DNA of 64,000 nucleotides, taken from an uncultured Acidobacteriota bacterium (lineage in GTDB: Bacteria > Acidobacteriota > Blastocatellia > Pyrinomonadales > Pyrinomonadaceae). Each line of letters begins with the position of its first letter. Position 1 is the first letter of the stretch. The position numbers and the translations under genes are program-made. Location of the stretch: NCBI GenBank assembly GCA_937859595.1, contig CALMAH010000024.1:1-64000 (forward strand). Direction: 5' to 3'. A model generated the notes under the pieces. It saw only the letters and a program-made list of their open reading frames with translations. It did not search any database and had not been told where the DNA came from. Of the stretch, positions 1 to 6,837 are shown one piece after another.

Positions 1-83
1 CTACTCAAGGGCTCGGGAACGCTACTCAAGGGCTCGGGAACGCTACTCAAGGGCTCGGGAACGCTACTCAAGGGCTTGGGAAC
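1..83. repeat. 21-bp tandem repeat, four copies, at window edge
   Basis: Three identical 21-bp units (1-21, 22-42, 43-63) begin CTACTCAAGGG and end CGGGAACG; a fourth, 64-83, has one change. The array may continue left of the window. Because 21 is a multiple of three, the frame starting at base 1 is open and reads LLKGSGT heptads until a TAG at 109-111, at the left inverted repeat of the transposase element. It could be the end of a coding repeat or a noncoding array; neither can be settled here. There are no spacers, so it is not CRISPR. Confidence 0.9.
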
Positions 84-110
84 ACTTCCGAAAGGCTCGG
101 AGAAAGACTA

Positions 111-134
111 GGGTCAGACATGCGATAGTGCGAT
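111..134 (+). repeat. Left inverted repeat of RAYT element
   Basis: 24 bp, begins GGGTCAGACATGCGAT. Pairs with 1114-1137 in inverted orientation, 23 of 24 identical. Related (20 of 24) to the inverted repeat at 20374-20397 of the second, decayed element. Confidence 0.85.
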
Positions 135-156
135 ATTCTGATAGAATGTTGTTCAT

Positions 157-1134
157 ATGGCTAGGAAACCGCGGATCGAGATCGAGGGCGGGTTGTATCA
201 TGTGATAACGCGCGGCAACGATCGTCAAGACATATTCCATTCGCGAGAGGATCACCTGAAGTTTATCTCGCTAATTGAGAAAGCAAAGCAGCAGCTAGGC
301 TTTTATTTTTACGCCTACTGTCTGATGTCGAATCATCTGCACCTGCTGATCGAACGGCGTTCGGAAACGGTCGGTCGGATAATGCAGCGGGTGCTTACCG
401 GTTACAGCCAGTACTACAACAAGCGATATAACAAGGTTGGGCATCTTTTTCAAGGAAGGCACAAGGCGATCCTCTGCCAAAGCGACCCGTATCTCGCCCG
501 ACTTGTCAGATACATTCACCTGAATCCCGTTCGAGCGAATATGGTGGCGACGCCGGAAGAATATCCATACAGCAGCCACCGTGCCTACCTTGGCATCGAA
601 CCGTATGGTGTCATCGATGTCGATCCCGTATTGCGGCGCTTCGGGCCGAGCAAGCGTAAAGCTCACGAACGATATGCGGCGTTTATGCGGGAACCGACAA
701 ACGAACGCGAGGATGATACTGCGACATTTTATGCAAATGGCGAGATCCTCGGTACTGATGAGTTCGTTGATGACGCGATACATCGAATGGGCGAGGTCGA
801 AAATTGGGCTAGCAAGCACAAGGACGTGACCGCTTTCGACGCCGAACTGCTTTTGTCGTCGATCGAGGACGTGTTCGAAATGAGGCGAGAAAATTTCTTT
901 GGCGCCGGGAAAAACTCGCGTATCATAACAGCCAAGGAGGTTTGCATTCTCATCGGGAAAGAGTCAGGGGCCACGATCACCGAACTCGCAAAGATCGTCG
1001 GGCTCGATCAGTCAAACGCCAGCCGAAGATGCGATGCCGCTCGCCGGAAGCTCAGCTCCGATATTCACTTTGCCTCCGTAAAAAAAATAGTGGAGGAAAA
1101 CTATCGTGCAAGAATCGCAATATCGCATGTCTGA
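157..1134 (+). CDS. REP-associated tyrosine transposase (Y1_Tnp, RAYT)
   Basis: 325 residues. HUH-type single-strand DNA transposase; family members nick and rejoin REP-like hairpins using one tyrosine. The N-terminal Y1 domain spans about residues 1-150: the opening MARKPRIEIEGGLYHVITRG is the family signature, H60-L61-H62 in SNHLHLL is the metal-binding HUH pair, and Y83/Y86/Y87 are the candidate nucleophiles, ahead of VGHLFQGR. After a linker, residues 255-305 contain a helix-turn-helix-like segment (ITELAKIVGLDQSNASRR), as in the long RAYT subgroup that carries a C-terminal DnaA-like domain. The start is the ATG before ARKPR. The stop lies inside the right inverted repeat. The gene is full length with no lesion, so it may be active. 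Confidence 0.9.
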   Translation: MARKPRIEIEGGLYHVITRGNDRQDIFHSREDHLKFISLIEKAKQQLGFYFYAYCLMSNHLHLLIERRSETVGRIMQRVLTGYSQYYNKRYNKVGHLFQGRHKAILCQSDPYLARLVRYIHLNPVRANMVATPEEYPYSSHRAYLGIEPYGVIDVDPVLRRFGPSKRKAHERYAAFMREPTNEREDDTATFYANGEILGTDEFVDDAIHRMGEVENWASKHKDVTAFDAELLLSSIEDVFEMRRENFFGAGKNSRIITAKEVCILIGKESGATITELAKIVGLDQSNASRRCDAARRKLSSDIHFASVKKIVEENYRARIAISHV

Positions 1135-1137
1135 CCC
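1114..1137 (-). repeat. Right inverted repeat of RAYT element
   Basis: Inverted copy of 111-134. It contains the transposase stop (1132-1134) and an ATG at 1127 that is in frame with the following toxin remnant, so the mobile-element end supplies a new start codon to the residual reading frame. Confidence 0.85.
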
Positions 1138-1285
1138 CATATTTAATACGGGATTAGTTGGCTACATTACTACTCCCGACGGATCGTTGAAGAAATATGA
1201 TCCGAAAACTAAGACTGAAACGGTCGTTAATATTAAGCAGCCGAGTGACCCGAACGACCCGGATAGGAAGAACAAAATAAATTGA
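1127..1285 (+). pseudogene. Residual C-terminal tail of a toxin, cut off by RAYT element
   Basis: A 52-codon open frame starts inside the right inverted repeat and ends 12 bases before the NTF2-fold immunity gene. It contains GYITTPDGSLKKYDPKT and ends in an Asp/Pro/Lys-rich tail, the kind of sequence seen at the extreme C-terminus of polymorphic toxins. Its position directly upstream of an immunity-like gene supports this. The toxin body is missing and was presumably lost on insertion or deletion at the element. It is too short to assign a toxin family, and no ribosome binding site is obvious. Confidence 0.5.
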
Positions 1286-1297
1286 GGTGTCTGAATA

Positions 1298-1600
1298 ATG
1301 AGGAATCCAGTTATAGTGATTATCCTGTTTCTTTGTATGACGGTAGGTGTTGATATGCAGAAGAGAGTTGAATGCGATAATTTTGTTCCCGACGCTGAGA
1401 CCGCAATCAGAGTCGCTGAGGCCATATGGCTACCAATCTACGGCGAGAGTGTTTACCAGAAAAAACCATTCAAAGCAGAACTTGTCAACGATCATTTGTG
1501 GCAGGTTACGGGTACCCTTCAAACCCAAAAAGGAGGGGTTCCATATATAGAGATTCAAAAATGTGATTGCAAAGTTCTGAGGGTCTCGCACTCTAAATGA
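1298..1600 (+). CDS. NTF2-fold immunity protein
   Basis: 100 residues. Resembles the NTF2-fold immunity family found beside polymorphic toxins: the pattern from YGESVYQKKPFKAEL through LWQVTGTL to GGVPYIEIQKCDCKVL matches its conserved core. The N-terminus (about residues 1-19) is hydrophobic and may be a signal peptide or anchor, placing the protein in the envelope. A GAGGTG ribosome site lies 8 bases upstream of the ATG. It sits 12 bases after the toxin-tail remnant on the same strand, so it is an orphan immunity gene whose toxin was destroyed. AT-rich composition, unlike the surrounding Rhs cores, suggests separate acquisition. Confidence 0.65.
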   Translation: MRNPVIVIILFLCMTVGVDMQKRVECDNFVPDAETAIRVAEAIWLPIYGESVYQKKPFKAELVNDHLWQVTGTLQTQKGGVPYIEIQKCDCKVLRVSHSK

Positions 1601-1677
1601 CAGCAGACTACCCAATACCATCTGGTTTCAGTCAGTGGATCCTGCAGCATTGGTAATGAAATCAATTGCATTCCTAG

Positions 1678-1793
1678 CTCAACGGCGACAACAAGCAGGT
1701 TGAGGTCAGGAACAGTGCGAACCAGACCGTCGGTGAGTATAGGTACGACGGGCTCGGGAGAGGATCAAGAAAGAGACCGCGACCGAGTATGTT
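1678..1793 (+). pseudogene. Rhs core fragment separated from downstream frame by a frameshift
   Basis: Frame 1678 onward reads NGDNKQVEVRNSANQTVGEY then RYDGLG, typical Rhs/YD-repeat text and homologous to the segment near 4405-4480. At about 1760 one base is missing (expected GLGKRI), and the protein continues in another frame as RIKKETATEYVVFVYDGFGKL, which runs into the next gene. The left edge of homology at about 1675 is abrupt, so this is an already truncated core copy that also carries a single-base deletion. Confidence 0.75.
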
Positions 1794-2876
1794 GTGTTTG
1801 TTTATGACGGTTTCGGAAAGTTGATCGGCGAATACTCGACCGTCGGGCCGCCGGCGGAACCGATGGTGCATTACACGGCGACAGATCCGCTGGGGAGCCC
1901 AAGAGTGCTGACGAACGAAAATGGCGTTGTAGTCTCAAGACGCGACTTTATGCCGTTTGGTGAAGAAGTGATCGCAGACCAGACCTATCGCAAAGCCGCC
2001 GATGATTACGGCGTTGGCGACAACGTCCGTCAAAAATTCACCGGCTACGAACGCGACGAAGAAACCGGACTCGACTTTGCCGAAGCACGCTATTACTACA
2101 ACAACCACGGCCGCTTCACCGCCGTCGATCCGCTTCTAGCCAGCGGCAAATCCGCCGACCCGCAAACCTTCAACCGCTACGCGTATGTCATGAATCAACC
2201 TTTAACGCTGACTGATCCTACGGGATTACAAGCAGCAACGAATCCGACGAAGGCGAAGGTCTCTGATGATCCGACAAATATCGTTGGATGGAAAATTCGC
2301 GGCTCCGGTGAAAATTTGGTTCCAAAAGGTGACTCAGAATTACGAGGGGACAATTATCGGACGCTCGGTATGAAGAACACTATGACCGGAGGATTTGTAA
2401 ACCTTAACGTTGATGTGACCTTTAAAACGGGTACAAATCCTAACGACTTTACTAGCGAGCGAGCCGTGATTGTAAAGGCCAGTATGCCGAATAATGGTCA
2501 GTTTGGAACACAAGACTCAAGTACTCGAAAAGGGGGTAAGGAAAACCCAAAGGAAAACCAAGTGGTCGTGAACGATCAAACAAAGACCGTTCAAGATAAC
2601 CCTGGATTGAACGTAGGAATTTCCGCCGACGGGCCGACTAAGGCTCCACTCGCAGGAGCCAGTTATACTGCTCATTTTGTCCAGGGCGAGCGTAACAATC
2701 AAACCGGTGAGCTGGATAGCAATATTTATTTCTACAAAGTAGAAATTCAATACGATAGGAATGGAAACATAACTCCGAACGGAACCCGCGTTTCGGAAAT
2801 CAACCGAGATACATTCATTCGCGAAACGAGGGAAAAAGATCCGGAGAATCTTCTTCAACCAAATAAAAAGAATTGA
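1794..2876 (+). CDS. Rhs repeat-associated core, 3' part, with variable C-terminus
   Basis: 360 residues. Residues 1-140 are the end of an Rhs core: YD-type text, DPLGSPRVLTNENGVVVSRR, MPFGEE, then the core-ending block GLDFAEARYYYNNHGRFTAVDPL and NRYAYVMNQPLTLTDPTGL. After the DPTGL boundary, residues 141-360 are a cargo domain of unknown family, rich in Asn, Thr and Gly and predicted mostly beta, with no nuclease motif I can recognise. The real frame extends upstream to the frameshift at about 1760, so this ATG is only the first in-frame one. The TGA overlaps a possible ATG of the next gene. The C-terminus is AT-richer than the core, as expected for exchangeable tips. It is probably an orphan module that is only useful after recombination into a full-length rhs gene. 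Confidence 0.75.
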   Translation: MFVYDGFGKLIGEYSTVGPPAEPMVHYTATDPLGSPRVLTNENGVVVSRRDFMPFGEEVIADQTYRKAADDYGVGDNVRQKFTGYERDEETGLDFAEARYYYNNHGRFTAVDPLLASGKSADPQTFNRYAYVMNQPLTLTDPTGLQAATNPTKAKVSDDPTNIVGWKIRGSGENLVPKGDSELRGDNYRTLGMKNTMTGGFVNLNVDVTFKTGTNPNDFTSERAVIVKASMPNNGQFGTQDSSTRKGGKENPKENQVVVNDQTKTVQDNPGLNVGISADGPTKAPLAGASYTAHFVQGERNNQTGELDSNIYFYKVEIQYDRNGNITPNGTRVSEINRDTFIRETREKDPENLLQPNKKN

Positions 2877-2887
2877 TGGGAGAAATT

Positions 2888-3526
2888 ATGAAACATATAA
2901 AATGGGTCGTGTCTTTAATCTTGTTTGCTCTTTGTTCAGTCACAACCGTCGCTCAAGAAAGGGATGATGAATTGGATAAGGTATTTGGCGAGCCTTTTCG
3001 AAATCCATGCATCGTTGGGAACAAACCGGGGCCGGTAAGGTTTTGCCGTTACTACAACTTTAACGAAGATTATAAAATTGGTGTACTCTTCGATAAAGAT
3101 TATGAAGTTCTAAAAGTGTATTTGGTGTGGAAGGGGCCGGCTGAAGAAACGGCCCGCTCGATTTCTTTAGGCGAAAAAAAGCAGTTTTTAGATAAGATCG
3201 GGCAACTGCGTTGTTTCGGACCGCCCCTGTTTTCCGGAGAGCCTTCTCAATTACAGAACGCGAATACAAACCTGTGGGAAATTTACGAAAATATGGCAGT
3301 ATCGTTTTCGTTTAAAGGTCTTGAAAATGAGTCTCCGGTGCTTATGATGATCGTGGCTCATTTCCCATTTGATCTTTTGGGCAAGGTAACCTCTGTTAAG
3401 TCCTTTCCGGCAGGAGGCGAAGAGAATAAGTTGATCGAAATAACAATTGATGGCTCTTTGTACCTTTCACGTGATCAGTCGATCTCGCCCGGCGATACTA
3501 GGAACGTGAGAGTCATACTTCCGTAG
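2888..3526 (+). CDS. Secreted protein downstream of Rhs C-terminus, possible immunity protein
   Basis: About 212 residues. Not a recognised family. The N-terminus (MKHIKWVVSLILFALC, then TTVAQE) is a clear signal peptide, so the product is exported. The mature part has paired Cys (for example CIVGNKPGPVRFCRYY) and is rich in aromatic residues and beta-strand-like segments. A GGGAGA site lies 5 bases before the chosen ATG; an earlier in-frame ATG at 2876 overlaps the stop of the Rhs cargo gene. Tight coupling to an Rhs variable C-terminus is the arrangement expected for a cognate immunity gene. A secreted form would imply a toxin acting in the periplasm; that is inference only. Confidence 0.6.
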   Translation: MKHIKWVVSLILFALCSVTTVAQERDDELDKVFGEPFRNPCIVGNKPGPVRFCRYYNFNEDYKIGVLFDKDYEVLKVYLVWKGPAEETARSISLGEKKQFLDKIGQLRCFGPPLFSGEPSQLQNANTNLWEIYENMAVSFSFKGLENESPVLMMIVAHFPFDLLGKVTSVKSFPAGGEENKLIEITIDGSLYLSRDQSISPGDTRNVRVILP

Positions 3527-3547
3527 AGTTCCCAGTTCGCAAGTTGG

Positions 3548-4693
3548 ATGAAGAGCACGGGCGGGTGTTTCATAAAGGTCGAATCTTCTGTCTCGACAAC
3601 CGAATACACGTCGTTTGACATCTTAGGACGTGTGACGGGGCATAGGCAGACGACAGATGGCGTTGGATATGAGACGGAGTATGCGTATAACCTGTCGGGT
3701 GCGATGGTGGAGCAGCGGTACCCGAGCGGGCGGGTCGTGAAGAACGTGCTCGACGCGAGCGGCGATCTCTCGATGGTGCAGAGTGCCCGGTGCAGGGACG
3801 CCGCGGGGGGCACGGTCGCCGAGTGCAATGCACAGGCGGGCCTCTGGAACTCCGCGAAGAATTTCACCTACACCCCCGCCACGGCCGTCACCTCAATGCA
3901 GCTCGGCAACGGCCGCTGGGAATCGACGCAATTTAATTCCCGTTTACAGCCCACGCAGATTGGGCTTGGTGTAACACCGAACGCCACGAACATCCTCAAG
4001 CTCAATTACAGCTACGGCACAACCGCGAACAACGGCAACGTCCTGAGTCAGACGATCACGGTCCCGACGGTTGGCCTAGCGGATGGCTTCATCGCGACCC
4101 AGACCTACGAATATGACGGCCTCAATCGGTTGAAATCGGCCGAAGAGACCATTGACAGCCAGACGAGTTGGAAGCAGGTGTTCACGTTTGACCGATACGG
4201 AAACCGGAACTTCGATGAGGGGAATACGACCTTCGCGGGATTTGAGAAGCTGTGTAATAACAACACGGAGCTTTGTGCGGAACTGAGGAAGATCCTGAAT
4301 CCTTCGGTCAACCCGTCAAACAACCGTCTGAATTCGTCGGATGATTATGTGTTCGATACTTCCGGCAACACAACCGCTGACGCTCAGGGAAGAATCTTTA
4401 TCTACGACGCCGAGAATAAACAGATCGAGGTGCAGGACAGCCAGCAGAACATAATCGGCCAGTACCGCTATGACGGAGACGGGAAAAGAATCAAGAAGAT
4501 CGTGCCTGCGACGGGTGAGACGACTATTTTTGTCTACAATGCCAGCGGTCAGCTTGTAGCGGAGTATTCAACCGAGATCTCCCAAGACCCAAAGGTTAGC
4601 TACACCACCGCCGACCATCTCGGCAGCCCGCGCATGCTGACCGACGAGAACGGTGCAACTATCTCCCGCCGCGACCTCTATCCCTTTGGCTAA
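3548..4693 (+). CDS. Rhs core fragment, truncated at the PFG motif
   Basis: 381 residues of YD-repeat sequence: TTEYTSFDILGRVTGHRQTT, EYAYNLSGAMVEQRYPSGRV, YEYDGLNRLKSA, YRYDGDGKRIKK, DHLGSPRMLTDENGATISRR, DLYPFG, then TAA. An intact Rhs core would continue past PFG into the FTGY/ARYY/DPTGL block and a toxin tip; here it stops exactly after PFG, so both the N-terminal cell-wall part and the C-terminus are gone. Its last 95 residues parallel the start of the Rhs piece at 1678-1990. The segment 3700-3950 is markedly GC-rich against its AT-rich left neighbour, suggesting a join near 3530. It is unlikely to make a functional effector. Confidence 0.75.
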   Translation: MKSTGGCFIKVESSVSTTEYTSFDILGRVTGHRQTTDGVGYETEYAYNLSGAMVEQRYPSGRVVKNVLDASGDLSMVQSARCRDAAGGTVAECNAQAGLWNSAKNFTYTPATAVTSMQLGNGRWESTQFNSRLQPTQIGLGVTPNATNILKLNYSYGTTANNGNVLSQTITVPTVGLADGFIATQTYEYDGLNRLKSAEETIDSQTSWKQVFTFDRYGNRNFDEGNTTFAGFEKLCNNNTELCAELRKILNPSVNPSNNRLNSSDDYVFDTSGNTTADAQGRIFIYDAENKQIEVQDSQQNIIGQYRYDGDGKRIKKIVPATGETTIFVYNASGQLVAEYSTEISQDPKVSYTTADHLGSPRMLTDENGATISRRDLYPFG

Positions 4694-4777
4694 AGATCAC
4701 ATGGGCGACGGGCCGGAGGTTCTGGCGGGCCCTGCTAATTCAACTTCAACGGTGCATGTGCACTATTTGTGAACCGG

Positions 4778-4812
4778 CAAAAAATAACGGCCTGCAGAAG
4801 ACCTGCAAGCCG
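4778..4812 (-). terminator. Intrinsic terminator of tRNA-Arg
   Basis: Inverted repeat 4788-4797/4803-4812 forms a 10-bp stem (one G-U) with a 5-base loop. Reading the minus strand it is followed by TTATTTTTT. It begins 9 bases after the tRNA CCA end. Confidence 0.8.
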
Positions 4813-4821
4813 CAAAAAGCT

Positions 4822-4898
4822 TGGTACACCCGGCATGATTCGAACATGCGACCTCTTGATTCGTAGTCAAGCACTCTATCCAGCTGAGCTACGGGTGC
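4822..4898 (-). tRNA. tRNA-Arg (anticodon ACG)
   Basis: Minus-strand cloverleaf. The acceptor 5' strand GCACCCG pairs with CGGGTGT (first pair G-U). D-arm GCTCAGCTGGATAGAGT; anticodon stem CTTGA/TCAAG with loop CTACGAA, anticodon ACG; T-arm with GTTCGAATC. Discriminator A, and the CCA end is encoded. ACG needs A34 deamination to inosine to read CGU/CGC/CGA. The gene has its own promoter-like TTGACA upstream and a strong terminator. Its 3' end faces the Rhs/RAYT block, the orientation typical of tRNA genes used as island integration sites. Confidence 0.95.
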
Positions 4899-4917
4899 TC
4901 GCGAAAAGCGAAAGAAT

Positions 4918-4946
4918 AGGTTACGAAGCGCGGCGAACTGTGTCAA
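4918..4946 (-). promoter_or_regulatory. Candidate sigma-70 promoter of tRNA-Arg
   Basis: Minus strand: perfect TTGACA (4941-4946), 17-base spacer, TAACCT (4918-4923). The -10 is weak (3 of 6), but spacing and distance to the tRNA 5' end (20 bases) fit. Confidence 0.5.
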
Positions 4947-4987
4947 GTTTGACCGTCGCCGGGCCGGGGCCAAGAAGGGGGCCGGTA

Positions 4988-5977
4988 TCAGCGCGCGAAA
5001 TAGCCAGGGCGTGTACGAGATATGAGCGACGGGTCGCTGACCCGTATGTTTATCGTTCGCCACTTGCCGTCGCGGGTCAGATTGCTCGGCGCATATTCGA
5101 TGGTATAGAGCGTTCTGAGGTCGGCCGCGATCTCTGCGTAGAGCCTCCCCATTTCTTCCAGCCTCCGGATCGCGTTCAAGGTTCCGCCTGTACGGTCCGC
5201 AATGATCTGGAGCCGTTCCCGTGCAGCATTGAACATAGCAACTTGCCGTATCGTCGGATCAGCAAGCCGCGCAGGGTCGCCGGTGGGAAGCGCCAGAGGG
5301 TAAATCGTCACGCCTTCGCGATCGGCCATTTCGAGCATTCGGTTGAGGGTTGCGTTGTCTCCGGGACGGATCGCGGCAGGAACCGCTTCATCGGCGATCT
5401 CGCGGATCAATTCCCGATCGAGCTCCTGCTGCTTCGTGTCAACGCCATCCGTCAAGACAACGATCGCTTTTCGTTTTGTTTGTTCTTTCGAGAGCAAATT
5501 AAGTGCGAACTCAAGCGCCTGATAGAGGTCGGTGTCACCGCGCCCATTCGCCGCTGATATAGAAAATGCTGCTCGCCGCCGGTCAGTAGTGAAATCGTTC
5601 AATGTCCGTATCCGGCTGTAGAACTCCACTACGGCAAGGCGGTCATTTGGAGCGAGAGCGTCAAGAAATCTGGTTGCGGAGAGCTTGATATTTTGTCGGA
5701 AGCTCATGGTTGAACCACTCATGTCAAGCAGCATCACAACGCTGAACGGGGCCGAGGTGGTTTCAAAGCTCAAGATCTCCTGCCGAATGTTGTCCTCGAA
5801 GAGAGAAAAATCACTGCGAGAAAGGCTGGTTATCGGGCGTCCTCGCTGATCCACGACACCGACGTTCAGACGGACGACCGCGCTATCGACGCGGATAGGG
5901 TCGTCGTCTTGTGCATTGACCGCAGGAAGGAGGGTCAAGACAAACATTAGCAAGAGAGGAACACGTGCGAAGCGCAT
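4988..5977 (-). CDS. Secreted VWFA-domain protein (acidobacterial type)
   Basis: 329 residues. Signal peptide at 1-22 (LLLMFVLTLLPAVNAQ). Residues 28-75 form the beta-rich N-terminal part seen in this family (VRLNVGVVDQRGRPITSLSR, DFSLFEDN). A von Willebrand A domain spans about 78-300 with a complete MIDAS: D85-x-S87-x-S89, T149 and D177 (LTDGVD), so it can bind a divalent metal and probably a protein ligand outside the cytoplasm. It ends in YTIEYAPSN and a short strand typical of the 'VWFA-related Acidobacterial' family; members are numerous in Acidobacteriota and their ligands unknown. Stands alone, transcribed toward the tRNA. Confidence 0.85.
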   Translation of the reverse strand: MRFARVPLLLMFVLTLLPAVNAQDDDPIRVDSAVVRLNVGVVDQRGRPITSLSRSDFSLFEDNIRQEILSFETTSAPFSVVMLLDMSGSTMSFRQNIKLSATRFLDALAPNDRLAVVEFYSRIRTLNDFTTDRRRAAFSISAANGRGDTDLYQALEFALNLLSKEQTKRKAIVVLTDGVDTKQQELDRELIREIADEAVPAAIRPGDNATLNRMLEMADREGVTIYPLALPTGDPARLADPTIRQVAMFNAARERLQIIADRTGGTLNAIRRLEEMGRLYAEIAADLRTLYTIEYAPSNLTRDGKWRTINIRVSDPSLISRTRPGYFAR

Positions 5978-6143
5978 AGGAAAATACTAGCAATCAGACG
6001 TATGGTTGGACAATCCGGTTGCTTACTAAGAGTCGCCGCCAGGTCTTAACATCCGCAGCGATTTGGTCTATACTTTGACTGCCCTTTAACGATTACAGGT
6101 TCAGAGCGTTTTCGGTTCGTCGCATAACGACCGGCGGGTTTGC

Positions 6144-6662
6144 ATGTTCTACAGGCCAAAATTTTGCTGCGAATGCGGTGAAAAGATCGAACGGGTCGAA
6201 TGGAAGATATGGACCAGTCGGCGTTTTTGTGAGTTTTGCGAGACAGAATACAAGGGCCACGACCTCGGTATCCGGGGCATCGTTGCCGGCGGGGCGTTGC
6301 TCGGAATTTTTGGACTGAGCAGTTATCTCGGGCTCGGTCGGCAGCCTGCATCGTCGGGGATGGCGCCGAGACCACTGGCACCCGCTGCGAAATCTGCGCC
6401 GGTCGCCAGAAAAGAGGTCCCGCAAGGCCCGATGACACGTCGCGAAGAACCTGCTTCAATTGCGGCGGACAATGAGAACGAAAGAACGACCGAACCAGTT
6501 CAGGGGGATGTTCGTAAAGTTAGCGAACAACCCTCAGCTTCCCGGGCGTCATCCGAGAAAGTGTCGTATTTTTGTGGAGTGACTACAAGAAAAGGGACAC
6601 CGTGCTCGCGACGAGTCAAGTCAAAAGGTTCGCGGTGCTGGCAGCACGAAGCGGTCGAATAG
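6144..6662 (+). CDS. Membrane protein with N-terminal zinc ribbon and C-terminal Cys/His zinc motif
   Basis: 172 residues. Residues 1-35 contain two CxxC knuckles (CCECG and CEFC), a zinc ribbon. Residues 46-66 (IRGIVAGGALLGIFGLSSYL) form one membrane segment, followed by a Pro/Ala-rich, charged linker to about 140. The last 28 residues, CGVTTRKGTPCSRR to RCWQHEAVE, match the short Cys3-His motif found as a stand-alone tail in many bacterial proteins (DUF5763-like). No enzyme motif is seen. With zinc modules on both sides of a membrane segment it may be a small scaffold or adaptor. Function unknown; no obvious operon partner. Confidence 0.6.
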   Translation: MFYRPKFCCECGEKIERVEWKIWTSRRFCEFCETEYKGHDLGIRGIVAGGALLGIFGLSSYLGLGRQPASSGMAPRPLAPAAKSAPVARKEVPQGPMTRREEPASIAADNENERTTEPVQGDVRKVSEQPSASRASSEKVSYFCGVTTRKGTPCSRRVKSKGSRCWQHEAVE

Positions 6663-6837
6663 GGTCGATAAGGGCATTACCGGGCCAAAGTCAGGGCCAA
6701 GTACCGCACCCGAAAGGTTTTCACATTTGGGTGCTGTAGGGTTGTGCTGTTGTTGATGTTTAAAGGATTTTGTTGGAAAATACTTGTTTGTATAAATTAG
6801 GATGTATTTGACTTCACCCCCACCGACCTTTTACTAA

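Larger units (their letters stand above)
111..1137 (+). mobile_element. RAYT (REP-associated Y1 transposase) element with 24-bp inverted repeats
   Basis: A Y1 transposase gene fills the space between two 24-bp inverted repeats (111-134 and 1114-1137) that differ at one base and start with GGGTCAGACATGCGAT. RAYT genes are known to be flanked by inverted REP-type palindromes, unlike classical IS200/IS605 elements, whose ends are subterminal hairpins. The right repeat contains the transposase stop codon and leads directly into a residual toxin tail, so the element sits at the break of an Rhs-type cassette. No target-site duplication is visible, which fits HUH chemistry. Confidence 0.8.

Noticed and set aside
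1..83. CRISPR array
   Set aside because: The units are directly contiguous with no spacers.
4769..5557. 262-codon plus-strand frame
   Set aside because: It runs across the tRNA-Arg and antisense to the VWFA gene; composition is that of a shadow frame.
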